From: Conidiobolus incongruus B7586
Taxonomy: Eukaryota; Entomophthoromycota; Entomophthoromycetes; Entomophthorales; Conidiobolaceae
Assembly: GCA_000697335.1 (NCBI GenBank)
Contig: JNEM01015281.1
Coordinates: 1 to 35,475 of the forward strand
DNA length: 35,475 bases
Reading direction: 5' to 3'
Part shown: one piece after another, positions 1-9,617 of the stretch
Numbering within the stretch: position 1 is the stretch's first letter
Layout of the letters: every line of letters begins with the position of its first letter
The notes under the pieces: model-generated
The model's database searches: none
What the model was told of the DNA's origin: nothing
Seen by the model: the letters and a program-made list of their open reading frames with translations, nothing else
Position numbers and translations under genes: made by a program

Positions 1-539
1 GTATTTTTTTAATGATATAATTATATATAATATTAAATTTAAATAAACAAATTATAAATAAAATTTAAAATAATAATAAATAAAGTTAATATAAGTAGTT
101 ATTAGTTTTTTAATAAAATTTTAATAGTTTTATTACTGTTATTATATAGGTATAATAGTAAAAGATTACTAATATAATATAAAAGAAAACTTAATATAAA
201 AGTAATATAATATAAAATATAATAAGATAATATAAAATATAATATAAAAATATAAACAAAGTTTAATTAAACTTTAAATTAAAATAAGTCACTAATATAT
301 TAAAATTTAAATTAATTAGTGTTAATATATTATAATATTAATAGAATATAGTTTTAACCTTAGAGATAATATAAAAGATAAAAAATAATAAAAATTAAAA
401 AAAAACCTAGTTTATTAGATAATTTAATATAATTTATATAATTAATTTAATTATAAAAATATAAATTAATTATATAATTTATAATTCATTGAATTATAAA
501 GAAATATATATAAAAGTTTAAAAAACTAGTTTTTTAATA
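1..539 (-). mobile_element. Ty3/gypsy fossil, 5' end (partial, runs off window)
   Basis: The segment from about 151 to 539 lines up along its whole length with the two LTRs of the gypsy relic at 28611-34306, including the conserved block near 300-350 and the end around 520-539. Positions 1-150 match the sequence just inside the right-hand LTR of that relic (about 33760-33915). So this is the 5' LTR plus the start of the internal region of a second copy, read on the minus strand, with the rest lying left of the window. It is clearly broken, and more AT-shifted than the other copy, so it is probably older or more heavily mutated. No coding part is readable in the piece seen here. Confidence 0.75.
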
Positions 540-1759
540 TTAATATTTAATAGTTTTAAATTAAAAGATTTTTAATAAATATTTTTTAAGTATAATTAAA
601 TTTAATTTTGAAATTTTAATTAAAAAATATTTAATAAATAAAATTATAAAATATATAAATAATTTAAAAATGTTATTATTTTTATATTTTATATATATAT
701 TTAATTTTTGAAATAAATAATATTTTTGATATTTTAAAATTTGAAAAATTTGCCTTTTTTAATAAATTATAAATAATAATATTTTTAATTAAGATTTTGT
801 TAATAAAATATAACCAGAAATTTTTTTCAAAAATATGATTTTTTTAATATTCAAACAAACTTATTTTGTCAATAATAAAGAAATATTTATTTTATATGTA
901 ATATATATAAAAATAAATGAAATAAGAATATATTACATAAAGATTTAATATAAATTTGATTAAATGATAATTTCTTGTAAAAATATTTTTTGAAATTCTT
1001 AATTTTTATTTATATTAAAGAGGCAATAAAATTTAGAAATTTATTATATTAATAAGATAACTTGAAATATTGGATAATCCTTATAAAGCTAAAAATCATC
1101 AGTCTTAAAAGTTTTGATTTATATATTATGCTTAACTCAGAATATTTATAATTTTTATTTAGATAGTTTAATTCTGATTTATTTATTCTAATGTAATGTT
1201 TTATCTGAACTTTATTAAACCTCATAAATCTATTTAACACCAATCATCGCAAGAATATTGTTTTAAAAATAATATATAATCTGATATTATACTTGATGGG
1301 TTATTTTTCCTATAATTCGAAGTGGCTATTTTAAATAATAGTATCAAATAATATTTTATGGAAAAATTTTATATCAACTGTATCCAAGTTAATATAAAAT
1401 ATAAATTTTATATTACGTTCATAAAAAATCGATATAATATTATTATTATTTTATTGGTCAATATATTTTTCAATTTTAATTTAATAATCTCTTGATTATA
1501 ATTGATATTTACTAATTTATTTTGAATTTTGAATTCAATCTAGTATATAGCAAAGGATAATATATTATTCCAAAGTTTAAAGTTTCTCTATCAACTTCAA
1601 CTCAATAGATTTATAATATTTATAACACTGTCAGAATGTTGTTTCAATTTTACTTCTACAATATATCAATTTCTTTTATAAAATAACATATTCTTGAACC
1701 AGCTTTATCGATTTTTAATTAAATTTTAATCATTGGATGTTGTTCGTATAATTATGTGT
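540..1759. other. AT-rich spacer, no gene seen
   Basis: This stretch is very AT-rich with long A and T runs. I see no splice-bounded exon, RNA gene or recognisable protein remnant on either strand. The one modest open frame on the minus strand (1049-1243) has the composition of random AT-rich sequence and resembles nothing I know. The spacer becomes slightly less AT-rich as it nears the dispersed repeat at 1760. Confidence 0.6.
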
Positions 1760-2199
1760 ATGATGAAGAATAATCTTGTCCATCACTCAAGAAACTCTGA
1801 CTATTGCACTAATGCAAGAAGTCACATTGGAAGTACTTCATTTTATGAACTAGTCTAACTTAGTGCTTTCCACCTGAAGTTATTCATAGCCACCCAAACT
1901 CAACAATTGAACCTATTATAAGATCATCACAAGCCAATCAATAAACCAATCTTTCTATCTTCATTTTCAAAAGTATCCAGTCTCTAAGTTTTTCTCGTAA
2001 CACTCACAAAACGTATTGAGTTGTGACGAGCGTGAGATATTTACTTTATTCGAAGACCTTGATTTGCAGTAAGCTATTTTCACCCAATTTGGTGAACCCT
2101 CTTAATTTCCCTTAACCTTGTGGTAATCTATCATTTACCACTGGCGATTCCCCGTTTAAGCTCTAAAAGACTACTTCCTCCCACGTTTACGGTCGTCAT
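1760..2199 (+). repeat. Dispersed repeat family R1, copy A (MITE-like, 440 bp)
   Basis: This block is visibly richer in G and C than its surroundings and matches a second block at 21636-21970. Shared landmarks in the same order are the left part with AATAATCTTGTC and ATCACTCAAGAAACTCTGA, a central TATCCAGTCTCTAAGTTTTT, a small hairpin TTCACC...GGTGAA, ACCACTGGCGATTCCC and a right end CGTCAT. Both copies begin ATGATG and end CGTCAT, a six-base imperfect terminal inverted repeat. A second stem, GTGGTAA...TTACCAC (about 2120-2143), is perfect here. Copy A has about 100 bp that copy B lacks, mostly at 1840-1960 and 2010-2070. It has no coding potential. The best guess is a short non-autonomous DNA element; a SINE or structured RNA-derived repeat is not excluded, but I find no convincing pol III A/B box pair. 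Confidence 0.65.
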
Positions 2200-4006
2200 G
2201 TATAATGAAATAATATTTTAACCTGAATATGAAATCATGTTTCATTATTAATGTATTTTTGATTATACAAATAAGTCATAATATTAGGAAATTAAGTATC
2301 AAAATCAAATAATGTGATTCCAAATTTGGTATGAATACCATACTTGGGTAAATTGTAATATATTGATATTTTGATTGAGAATCATTTAGGATTTCTAAAT
2401 AATCAAATTTAATATACTTAATTGATTTTGGGAATTTCAAAAATTTGAGAATTTACTAGTATTATATTTGTGATTGATTGTTTATTATGATAAAAAATAT
2501 TTATATCAAATAAAATTCATGTTATACAAAAGTAATATGTTATATTCATGATCAATTCTGATATAATTTTAAAGAACAATATTAAATTGAATAATAATGA
2601 CAATATTCATTCTAAATTAAGAAATGATATTTCAAAATAATCTGAGTTATTATTTTATAAATCATGGAGTAGAATTAACTTTTTCTTATTAATAAATTAG
2701 ATTCAGAACTTTGAATGATTTGAAATTTTTATATTAAAAAGATATTTTTGTATAGCTAAAATTTGACAATTAAATCAAAATAAGTCAGAATTAATATTTC
2801 TACTTTATATTGATAAAGCACCTCAATAATAGATAACAAACTTATTATAATTATTTATTGCTTTTTCATATTTTTTCACTTTATTATTTTAAAAAAATTG
2901 TTATCATTTGAAAAGTTTTTGAATAATAATTTAAATAATTCCTATATGTTGATTTTATCAATATTTTTTATGTTTATTTTGAGATTTTTTTAAATTATTT
3001 TATTAATATGAATCATGGATCTCTAAAAATTTTTGGAATTTAATTAATAATTATGGTATCCATTTTCAAGCTCATACATTTTTATAATTTTATAATGATA
3101 CTATGTTTGGTCAATTTCTTGTAGAATTGAGTATTTAAAATCTTTAAATGCAAATAAAATCGATTTAATCCCACTTGTCATACAAAATTTAATGAGAAAA
3201 GCTGATATAGTAAGAGGTAGTTAACATAATATAATATTTTGATATATTATATTAACACTAAGATTACATAGTATATATATATTATAACAGTTTAATTTAT
3301 ATATCCTTATTAAATTATAGTTAGATCATTTTAAAATTAATATGTAAGGGGTAAAATATAATTTATGGTCTAATAGGCCAAAAAATGGATACTATATCCG
3401 AAATTTACCAATTAATTTAGCTTATATTTAATTGATTGAAAAGATTTAAGCTTGATATAGATTATTTAATCATAAAGTTGCCGAAATGTATGAAAAAAAT
3501 TTTCCTTTATTAAGCCATTTTTTTAGAATTAATAGATAAATCAAGCTTCCCAATTATTGATTCCCAATGATAATTTAATTCACCCCGAAATTTAGTCAAA
3601 AATTTTAGGAATCTCTTGATCCAATTAGTGTAACTCGTATTTCTGCTGTCATAAGTCATTAGATCTGGTAAATATGGAAGTATTTCTTTTAATTTTCATA
3701 TGTTAATAAGCATGTGTGAAAACACTGATGGTATACAATAATTAAATTATATTTATTAAGTAATCTTAAATGTAATAATAAAATCCAATATGAATCCTAG
3801 TTTTATTACTCTACATTCAATGATAAATAAATGATGTCATTGATAACAGAATGTGGAAGAATTAAAAATTTTATATAAAAACCCTGATAGATTGAATTTC
3901 AAATTATATTAAATACTTATAAATTACTAACTGATACTTGATTGATTTATAAAAGTCAATAACTATTAACTCTTGTTTATAATCAACTATAAAAGATAAT
4001 AGTAAA
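2200..4006. other. AT-rich spacer upstream of the acyl-CoA synthetase gene
   Basis: No gene or RNA is seen. The last 150 bases hold a TATA-like box and probably the promoter and 5' leader of the downstream gene. The rest is AT-rich sequence with many short open frames closed by stops and no family resemblance. Confidence 0.55.
3872..3880 (+). promoter_or_regulatory. Possible TATA box of the acyl-CoA synthetase gene
   Basis: TATATAAAA followed by ACCC stands 127 bases upstream of the ATG at 4007, with a pyrimidine-containing stretch between. The spacing suits a fungal core promoter. In DNA this rich in A and T the motif has little weight alone; the only support is its position before an intact gene. 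Confidence 0.3.
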
Positions 4007-6082
4007 ATGCAGCTCCTTCAAACTATAGGCCAAACTACTGAACAAGAATCCTGCATCTATCGCAACAGCAAAATTTCTGAGCTTGTTACCACTGTAGGTG
4101 ACGGTATTGATACCGTCTATGGTTTAATTCAGAAGGCTATTCAAGATCATCACGATCTCGAGACCTGTGGTCATCGTGAAATCATTACTACCATCTCAGA
4201 AGAAAAGGAAATTGAAACTACCGTCAATGGTGAAACCCAAAAAGTTAAGAAAACTTGGAGTTATTACCAACTCGCTGATTATGATTGGTGGACCTATAGT
4301 CAAATGGGTCAAATCTTTGACAACGTTGGTAGTGGTTTAATCGAAACCGGTCTTCAACCTGGTGGCAAATTGGGTATTTTTGCTCCTACAAGGTAAATAG
4401 TAAACTCTTCCAACTTATAGACATAATATCAATAGAATTTTTTTAGTCGTTACTGGAAAGCTATGGCTCTCGGTTCATACACCCAATCCCTCTCAATCGT
4501 CACCGTTTATGACACCCTTGGGCCTGAAGGTCTCGCACATGCTCTTAAAGAATGTGAAATCACTTGCTTATATACCTCTTTCGATTTATTAAGCGTCGTT
4601 CAGAAGATTTTGAATGAAGTTCCAGAATTAAAAACTATCGTATATTCAGGAAAAGTTGATGAAAACAAATTTGCCAAATTCCATAAGGATTTCAGCAATA
4701 TCCAACTCTTATCCTTTGATGAACTTGTAGACCTTGGAAAGAAGAATCCCCATGAGCACAAGCCCCCTAAAGCTAAAGACTTGGCCTGTATCATGTATAC
4801 TTCTGGTACTACTGGTAATCCCAAAGGAGTTATGATTACTCATGCCAATATTACTGCTTCATGTGCTGGTATCCTTCCCGTTATTGAAGAATTCGTCCAC
4901 CCTGGTCAAATTTTAATTTCGTTCTTGCCTATGGCTCACATTCTGGCATTCGCTGTCGACATCGCTGCAACTTATTTTGGTGTCGTTATTGGTTACGCCA
5001 CACCTAGAACTTTAACAGATACTTCCGTCAGAAACTGTGTAGGAGATTTCAAAGCCTTGAAACCTGATATTATCATTGGTGTTCCCCAAATTTACGACAC
5101 CATCCGTAAATCTGTCCTCACTCAGGTTGAAAAGGCTGGACCTATTGCCAGCTTCATTTTCCACCAAGTTCTCACTTTGAAGAAACTTTTAAGAAGCTAT
5201 GGTTTGCCCTATTCTTTCTTGGACTTTGTCTTCAAAAAGGTTAAGGAACAAACTGGCGGTAATTTGAAGTATATGGTCAGTGGCGGTTCTCCTCTCTCCC
5301 ATTCTGTTCAAGATTTCATGGATAATGCTGTTTGTACCACCCTTCAAGGATACGGTCTCACTGAAACCTGTGGTCTTTCCTTCGTGTGTACTCCCGATAT
5401 TCTTGAATACGGAAAAGTTGGTCAGCCTGCTTATTGTAATGAATTCAAGTTAGTTGCTGTTAGCGAAATGGAATACAAGCCTACCAACAATCCTCCTCAA
5501 GGTGAAGTTTGGATTCGTGGAGGAGCCATTTCTTCAGGATACTACAAGAACGAAAAGGTTACTAAAGAAGCTTTCACTGATGATGGCTGGTTCATGACTG
5601 GTGATATCGCCCAGATCGATGAAAAAGGCAGTCTTTCCATTATCGATCGTAAGAAGAATCTTGTCAAACTTTCCAACGGTGAGTACATTGCTTTGGAAAA
5701 GATCGAAGCCATCTACCGCAATTCTTTAGTTGCTCAGCATGTCTGTGTGTTTGCTAACTCTGAAAAGCCCAAGCCCATCGCTGTCATCCACCCTCCTTTG
5801 CAAGCTGTGCAAAAATTATGTGAGCAAAAGGGACTCGAAAAAGTTTCCAGTTTGGACAATATTAATGATAACAAGCCTGTTATGAATGCCATCTTACAAG
5901 AATTACTTTCCACCGGTAAGAAGAACGGACTCAAGGGAACTGAACTCGTTGCGGAAGTAGTTGTCACCGAAGAAGATTGGACATCCGAAAACGGTATTTT
6001 GACAGCCGCCCAAAAGGTTAAGAGAAAAGAATTGGAAAACAGATACAAATCCTTTATTGAAAATGCCTACTCTAAAATCTAA
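4007..6082 (+). CDS. Long-chain fatty acid-CoA ligase (Faa1/Faa4-like), two exons
   Basis: The exons are 4007-4392 and 4447-6082 (2022 nt, 673 aa); removing a 54-nt GT-AG intron restores the frame at a Ser codon split 2+1. The enzyme activates long-chain fatty acids to acyl-CoA through an acyl-adenylate, feeding lipid synthesis and beta-oxidation; fungal relatives act at the ER, lipid droplets or plasma membrane. Visible hallmarks: the AMP-binding P-loop YTSGTTGNPKG at about residues 246-256, LPMAHI near 289, the second adenylation motif GYGLTE at 430-435, GWFMTGD at 509-515, and the fatty-acyl-CoA synthetase signature from IIDRKKNLVK to GEYIALE at about 527-547. The C-terminal EEDWTSENG...TAAQKVKR matches the Faa1 lid region. 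Length is close to yeast Faa1 (700 aa). The N-terminus lacks a hydrophobic anchor. All key residues look intact, so it is probably functional. Which paralog it corresponds to (Faa1 or Faa4) cannot be told. Confidence 0.93.
4393..4446 (+). other. Spliceosomal intron (54 nt) in the acyl-CoA synthetase gene
   Basis: The intron starts GTAAAT and ends TTTTTTAG. It holds an in-frame stop four bases in, so unspliced RNA would give a 128-residue fragment. Removing it joins the conserved substrate-binding region FAPT to SRYWKAMALG without a gap. Its size agrees with the inferred introns of the EMC7-like relic (53, 57 and 56 nt), which suggests a tight short-intron class in this genome. Confidence 0.92.
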
Positions 6083-7697
6083 AATTCTATTTGATTAATC
6101 CTGTATTTTAATATTATTCATATAATTTGTATTAAATAAACTTCATTCTATCGTTTATCCAAATTATAACATTTATAATAAATCAACTCTCTTTAATTGA
6201 TTAATGATGAGGAATTTCATTAGATATAAATTGAACTATTAACAACGCAATATGATAAAGATTATATCAATATTTCTAATATATTATCATCTATCAAATA
6301 ATTAATCATTTAATTTTGATTTATGAATATTAAGTTTTATTATAAATCAATTTCATGTTCTCCTATATCACTAAATTTGTCAATTTTTCATTATTTATAA
6401 ATTTAATTACAACTTTGGATTCAATTTTATGTGCGTATCAAAAAATTCTGTTTAACTTTTAAAGTTGTTAGAATTGACAATTATTTTTGGCAATGGAAGA
6501 GTAGAATAGATTAATGTTATCACTATTTTCAATTTAAAAATGAATAGTTAAAGTAAATAAGTTGAACAATTAGTAACAAAATTATATTCTTTTATATTTT
6601 GATTATATCAAATAGCTCAAAAGTTCTACTCAATCTAATATATTATACAAATTGTATCAATAGTATTTAACCAAATATTAAACATATAATCATAAATCCA
6701 GAAAAAGTTTTAATAATTGACATCATCAAATTCATTTACACTAATTTCAATATTATTAAATAATGATGTAAACATAATATTTTACATTGAAAATTTTATT
6801 GAAATATATTTTGTGAAATACTTGCACACTTTTTCATCTGTACCATCATTATTCTTGTATCCCTTTCGTTACTATCTTACTAAATTCTAATTTATACTTG
6901 GAATAATCGATTTTTCTCAACTTAATCACTATTACTTTATGGTAACTATATTGTATATACTTTGTGTAGCCATTTATATAATATTGAATATAACTAGTAA
7001 ATATCCCCTACCTAAAAAACACATATAGATACCATTCAATCCTATCCCCTTTATAGCAAGTTTTTCACCATTGTTAACTTAATAAACCTTTATTCTAACC
7101 TTTAGAATCCAATTGGACTACCCAAGGGGCCTCTAAGCTTTAACTTAGCCTTAAACAAAATAAAAATTATTTTAATAACAAATTATTAAATAAAGAAATG
7201 ATAATTCAACCTTATATAATTGAAAAATTTATAAAATATTTATTAGAGTTAATAAATGAAAAAATATTTTGGCCAAATTAAGTAATAAATATGTTCTTTT
7301 AATAAATTATTAAATTACTCTTAATTGATTAATAAAATTAAAAGATTTATTTGAAATTAATGTTGAATTGAATTTTATAATATATTAAAGAAATTTTATT
7401 TAAAATTGTACCAAGAAATATATACTAAAGAATGTTCAAAAATATATATTATAATTTTAACATTTAATAAATGTAATCAAAAAAATGTAATCAAAAATTT
7501 GAATTTGGATAAAAAATATGAGGGGAAAAATAGGGAAAATTTAGTGAAGTAAATAGTATAAGTATTAAATAATGATATATAAGGAAAATTGTAGTGAAAA
7601 TATACTATGAATTAAAATATAAAAAGATTGTATGGATATAGAGAATTTGAAACAGTTAATTCAGAATATTAATTTTATAAATAGCCTAACTCGGTAG
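6083..7697. other. AT-rich spacer; possible polyadenylation signal and one C-rich island
   Basis: An AATAAA at 6135-6140 lies about 55 bases past the acyl-CoA synthetase stop and could be its polyadenylation signal. The remainder is AT-rich and gene-free. A stretch at roughly 6990-7150 is less AT-rich, with several CCCC runs and small inverted repeats (for example CTAAG...CTTAG near 7134-7148). I cannot assign it; it could be an old repeat fragment. Confidence 0.45.
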
Positions 7698-7768
7698 TCT
7701 TCGATAGTATAGTGGTGAGTATCCCCGCCTGTCACGCGGGTGACCTGGGTTCAATTCCCAGTCGGAGA
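7698..7768 (+). tRNA. tRNA-Asp (anticodon GUC)
   Basis: The 71-nt gene folds into a full cloverleaf. The acceptor stem TCTTCGA pairs with TCGGAGA, with one G-T wobble. The anticodon stem CCCGC/GCGGG encloses the loop CTGTCAC with anticodon GTC at 7731-7733. The T arm is TGGGTTCAATTCCCA. Internal pol III promoters are clear: A box TAGTATAGTGG at 7705-7715 and B box GGTTCAATTCC at 7748-7758. There is no intron, and CCA is not encoded, as usual in eukaryotes. The first long T run that could end pol III transcription is T6 at 7803-7808. It decodes GAU and GAC. The gene looks intact. Confidence 0.96.
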
Positions 7769-8874
7769 GCTCTAACTTTGATAAATTCTATTCTTTATTT
7801 AGTTTTTTCAAATTCATATTCTTATAACTTAAACTCAATCTAACATTATTATCTATTTTATATTAGTTTCAATTTTGATTTTTTACATATAGATTTGCTC
7901 TCATTGAATATTATTTATAACTTAAAACCTAAGTCCATTTTATCAACAAATTTAAATACCACAGATTCTAATACTATATCTTTTCAAATAATAATACCAA
8001 ATATTTATGATATCTAATTTTCATTTAACAATATATATTATAATTTTTTTTTCGAAATTTTCATTAATTTTTTATATTCAAAACAAACTCTAGACAAAAA
8101 TATAGTTATTAGAATTTTGAATAATCCCATAACATTTCAAAATTATCAAATTGGTTTATTTTATATAAACTAATTTTATCTGAGGACTAGTTTTTTTTAT
8201 AAATCAAAACTTCTATTATAGTGGGTTGCCAATTGTTTTTATATTTCTATAATTCTGTGTCTTTACATTCTTACATTTCAGATAAAATAATAAACCTCCA
8301 TAATTGTACTTTATTTAATTCCCAGACTGATTTTTCAGAGACATATTAAGTTGTAAATATTTTGTGATTTTTTATATAAAGAAAAATAAATTTGTGTATA
8401 GCTTTCCTAGAATACTATATCAAGAAATTGTAGTTGTTTTATTTTTCCCTTTATTAAGATCATTAGTCATCTTTGTATTGTTGAGAGGTGTGCTTAGAGT
8501 AAATGTGCAAAAATATCTAATATTATCAATGACTTCCTTAATTATAAACTTGCAAATAAGTTTGTTGTTATGGTAAAGTAACATAATTTTATGAGGATAA
8601 ATTACCTAGGCGTTTATTTGTTTATTGACTTATTCAAGAATAGTTTTTTGTGAATTAAAATTTCAAAGCAAACAATCAAATTAAATAATATATATTCAAA
8701 ATCATATATATAACTAATATTTAAAATAACATTAATTTGATATATATATATTATAATAATATCAAAAATCTTTATTATTTAATATTTTTATATATTCACT
8801 TTATCTAGTAAATTTAATAATATTCATTCAAATTAAATAATAATATTTTTTTATAGCTAATAATCATTATCTTG
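7769..8874. other. AT-rich spacer; possible lost first exon of the EMC7-like relic
   Basis: No intact gene is seen. Around 8415-8540 an open plus-strand frame gives a hydrophobic run followed by LRGVLRVNVQ, which faintly resembles the signal peptide and first strand of EMC7-type proteins (hydrophobic leader, then a short beta-strand with Arg-Val-Asn). It has no ATG and the link to the relic beginning near 8875 is unproven. The rest is AT-rich filler. Confidence 0.3.
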
Positions 8875-9591
8875 ATGGTAACATTAATTTTCTCTGATTA
8901 TCAATATAAATTAAATCTTCTATTAATAATGTTAAGATGAAATAAGTTAATCAAAATATGAAAGTTGATTTAAATAATAATAACCATTGAAAATTCGTTA
9001 TAAAATTCATTTTTAGTTATTTTGAATTAATATCTATTAGAGTTAGTCATGGTGTTCCTTTAGGTTCTTACACTTTAAGAGTTTATTCTAGCTAATATTA
9101 CTTTGAACAGGAAATTCCAAACTTTTTTAATAAATATCAATTTTCTTTGAAGTTTTCATTGGATTAGTATCGAATTGATATCAAATTAAACGATAATAAA
9201 AAGCTCGCCATTTCTGCATATCCTTTAAGACCTGGCGCTTCATTTGACCAAGTTGGAGATCCTTTGCCTTTATCACTCAAAGTCAGTTCCAAAATTCTGT
9301 ATGAATACTTCGAAGTGAATTTCATATATTCAATATATCAATATGATCTGATTAAATATGAATCAATTAGGAACGTCCCAAATTCTCCATTTATTCACTA
9401 TTATCAAGTCCAATGACACTCATGACACTACTCAGTTTGTTATGATCTTCTTCCTACCACGACTCTTGAAAGATCTTGACCCCAAAGTCTTGAAAGAAAT
9501 GGAAGAAACTCAAAATAACTTATACTCTATGCTCAATAAGTTTAAGGAAGGTCCCAGTCTTTGGGAGACTTTGGCTAAACTATCCAAATAG
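8875..9591 (+). pseudogene. EMC7-like (ER membrane complex subunit 7) pseudogene
   Basis: EMC7 (yeast Sop4) is a lumenal beta-sandwich plus one membrane helix in the ER complex that inserts membrane proteins. Reading plus-strand exons around short introns gives its known order: VPLGSYTLRVYS and YYFEQ joined to YRIDIKLND (beta-sandwich), YPLRPGASF, then YFEERPKFSIYSLLSSPM (the FEKRE...NPM region), a hydrophobic run, and a cytosolic FLPRLLKDLDPKVLKEMEE helix (the LPKL...DPE..KEMEE motif). Inferred introns are 8964-9016, 9111-9167 and 9315-9370 (53, 57 and 56 nt). Decay: TAA at 9093-9095, two TGA codons in the first exon (tentative), a 5' splice site reading GA instead of GT at 9111, and a frame change near 9435-9445. 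The exon 8875-8963 is the least certain. Alternatives are a gene with sequencing errors or a fast-evolving functional gene; several independent lesions favour a pseudogene. A working copy is expected elsewhere. Confidence 0.72.
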
Positions 9592-9617
9592 TTCACTTAG
9601 TATTAAACTATTTGGAT
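9582..9617 (+). terminator. Perfect 12-bp hairpin across the EMC7-like stop codon
   Basis: ATCCAAATAGTT at 9582-9593 is followed, after a 12-base loop, by its exact reverse complement AACTATTTGGAT at 9606-9617. The left arm contains the TAG stop (9589-9591). It could be a transcript 3'-end structure, a trace of a small inverted duplication, or chance; its function is unknown. The structure is directly visible, and the label terminator is only the nearest available category. Confidence 0.4.

Noticed and set aside
1760-2199. SINE with a tRNA-type promoter
   Set aside because: CGATTCCCC loosely resembles a B box, but there is no matching A box at the right distance and no A-rich or simple-repeat tail shared by the two copies.
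4600-4824. Minus-strand open frame inside the acyl-CoA synthetase gene
   Set aside because: It is antisense to the conserved adenylation core and has no family resemblance; a shadow of the real gene.
5734-6048. Minus-strand open frame of about 100 codons at the 3' end of the synthetase gene
   Set aside because: Antisense to a well-conserved coding region, with codon composition that mirrors the sense strand.
8875-9445. Ciliate-type code, reading TAA and TAG as glutamine
   Set aside because: SSQYYF and LDQYRI would read smoothly, but the synthetase and membrane-protein genes have no internal TAA or TAG and end with standard stops, TGA codons also interrupt the relic, and the TAG falls in a well-placed intron.
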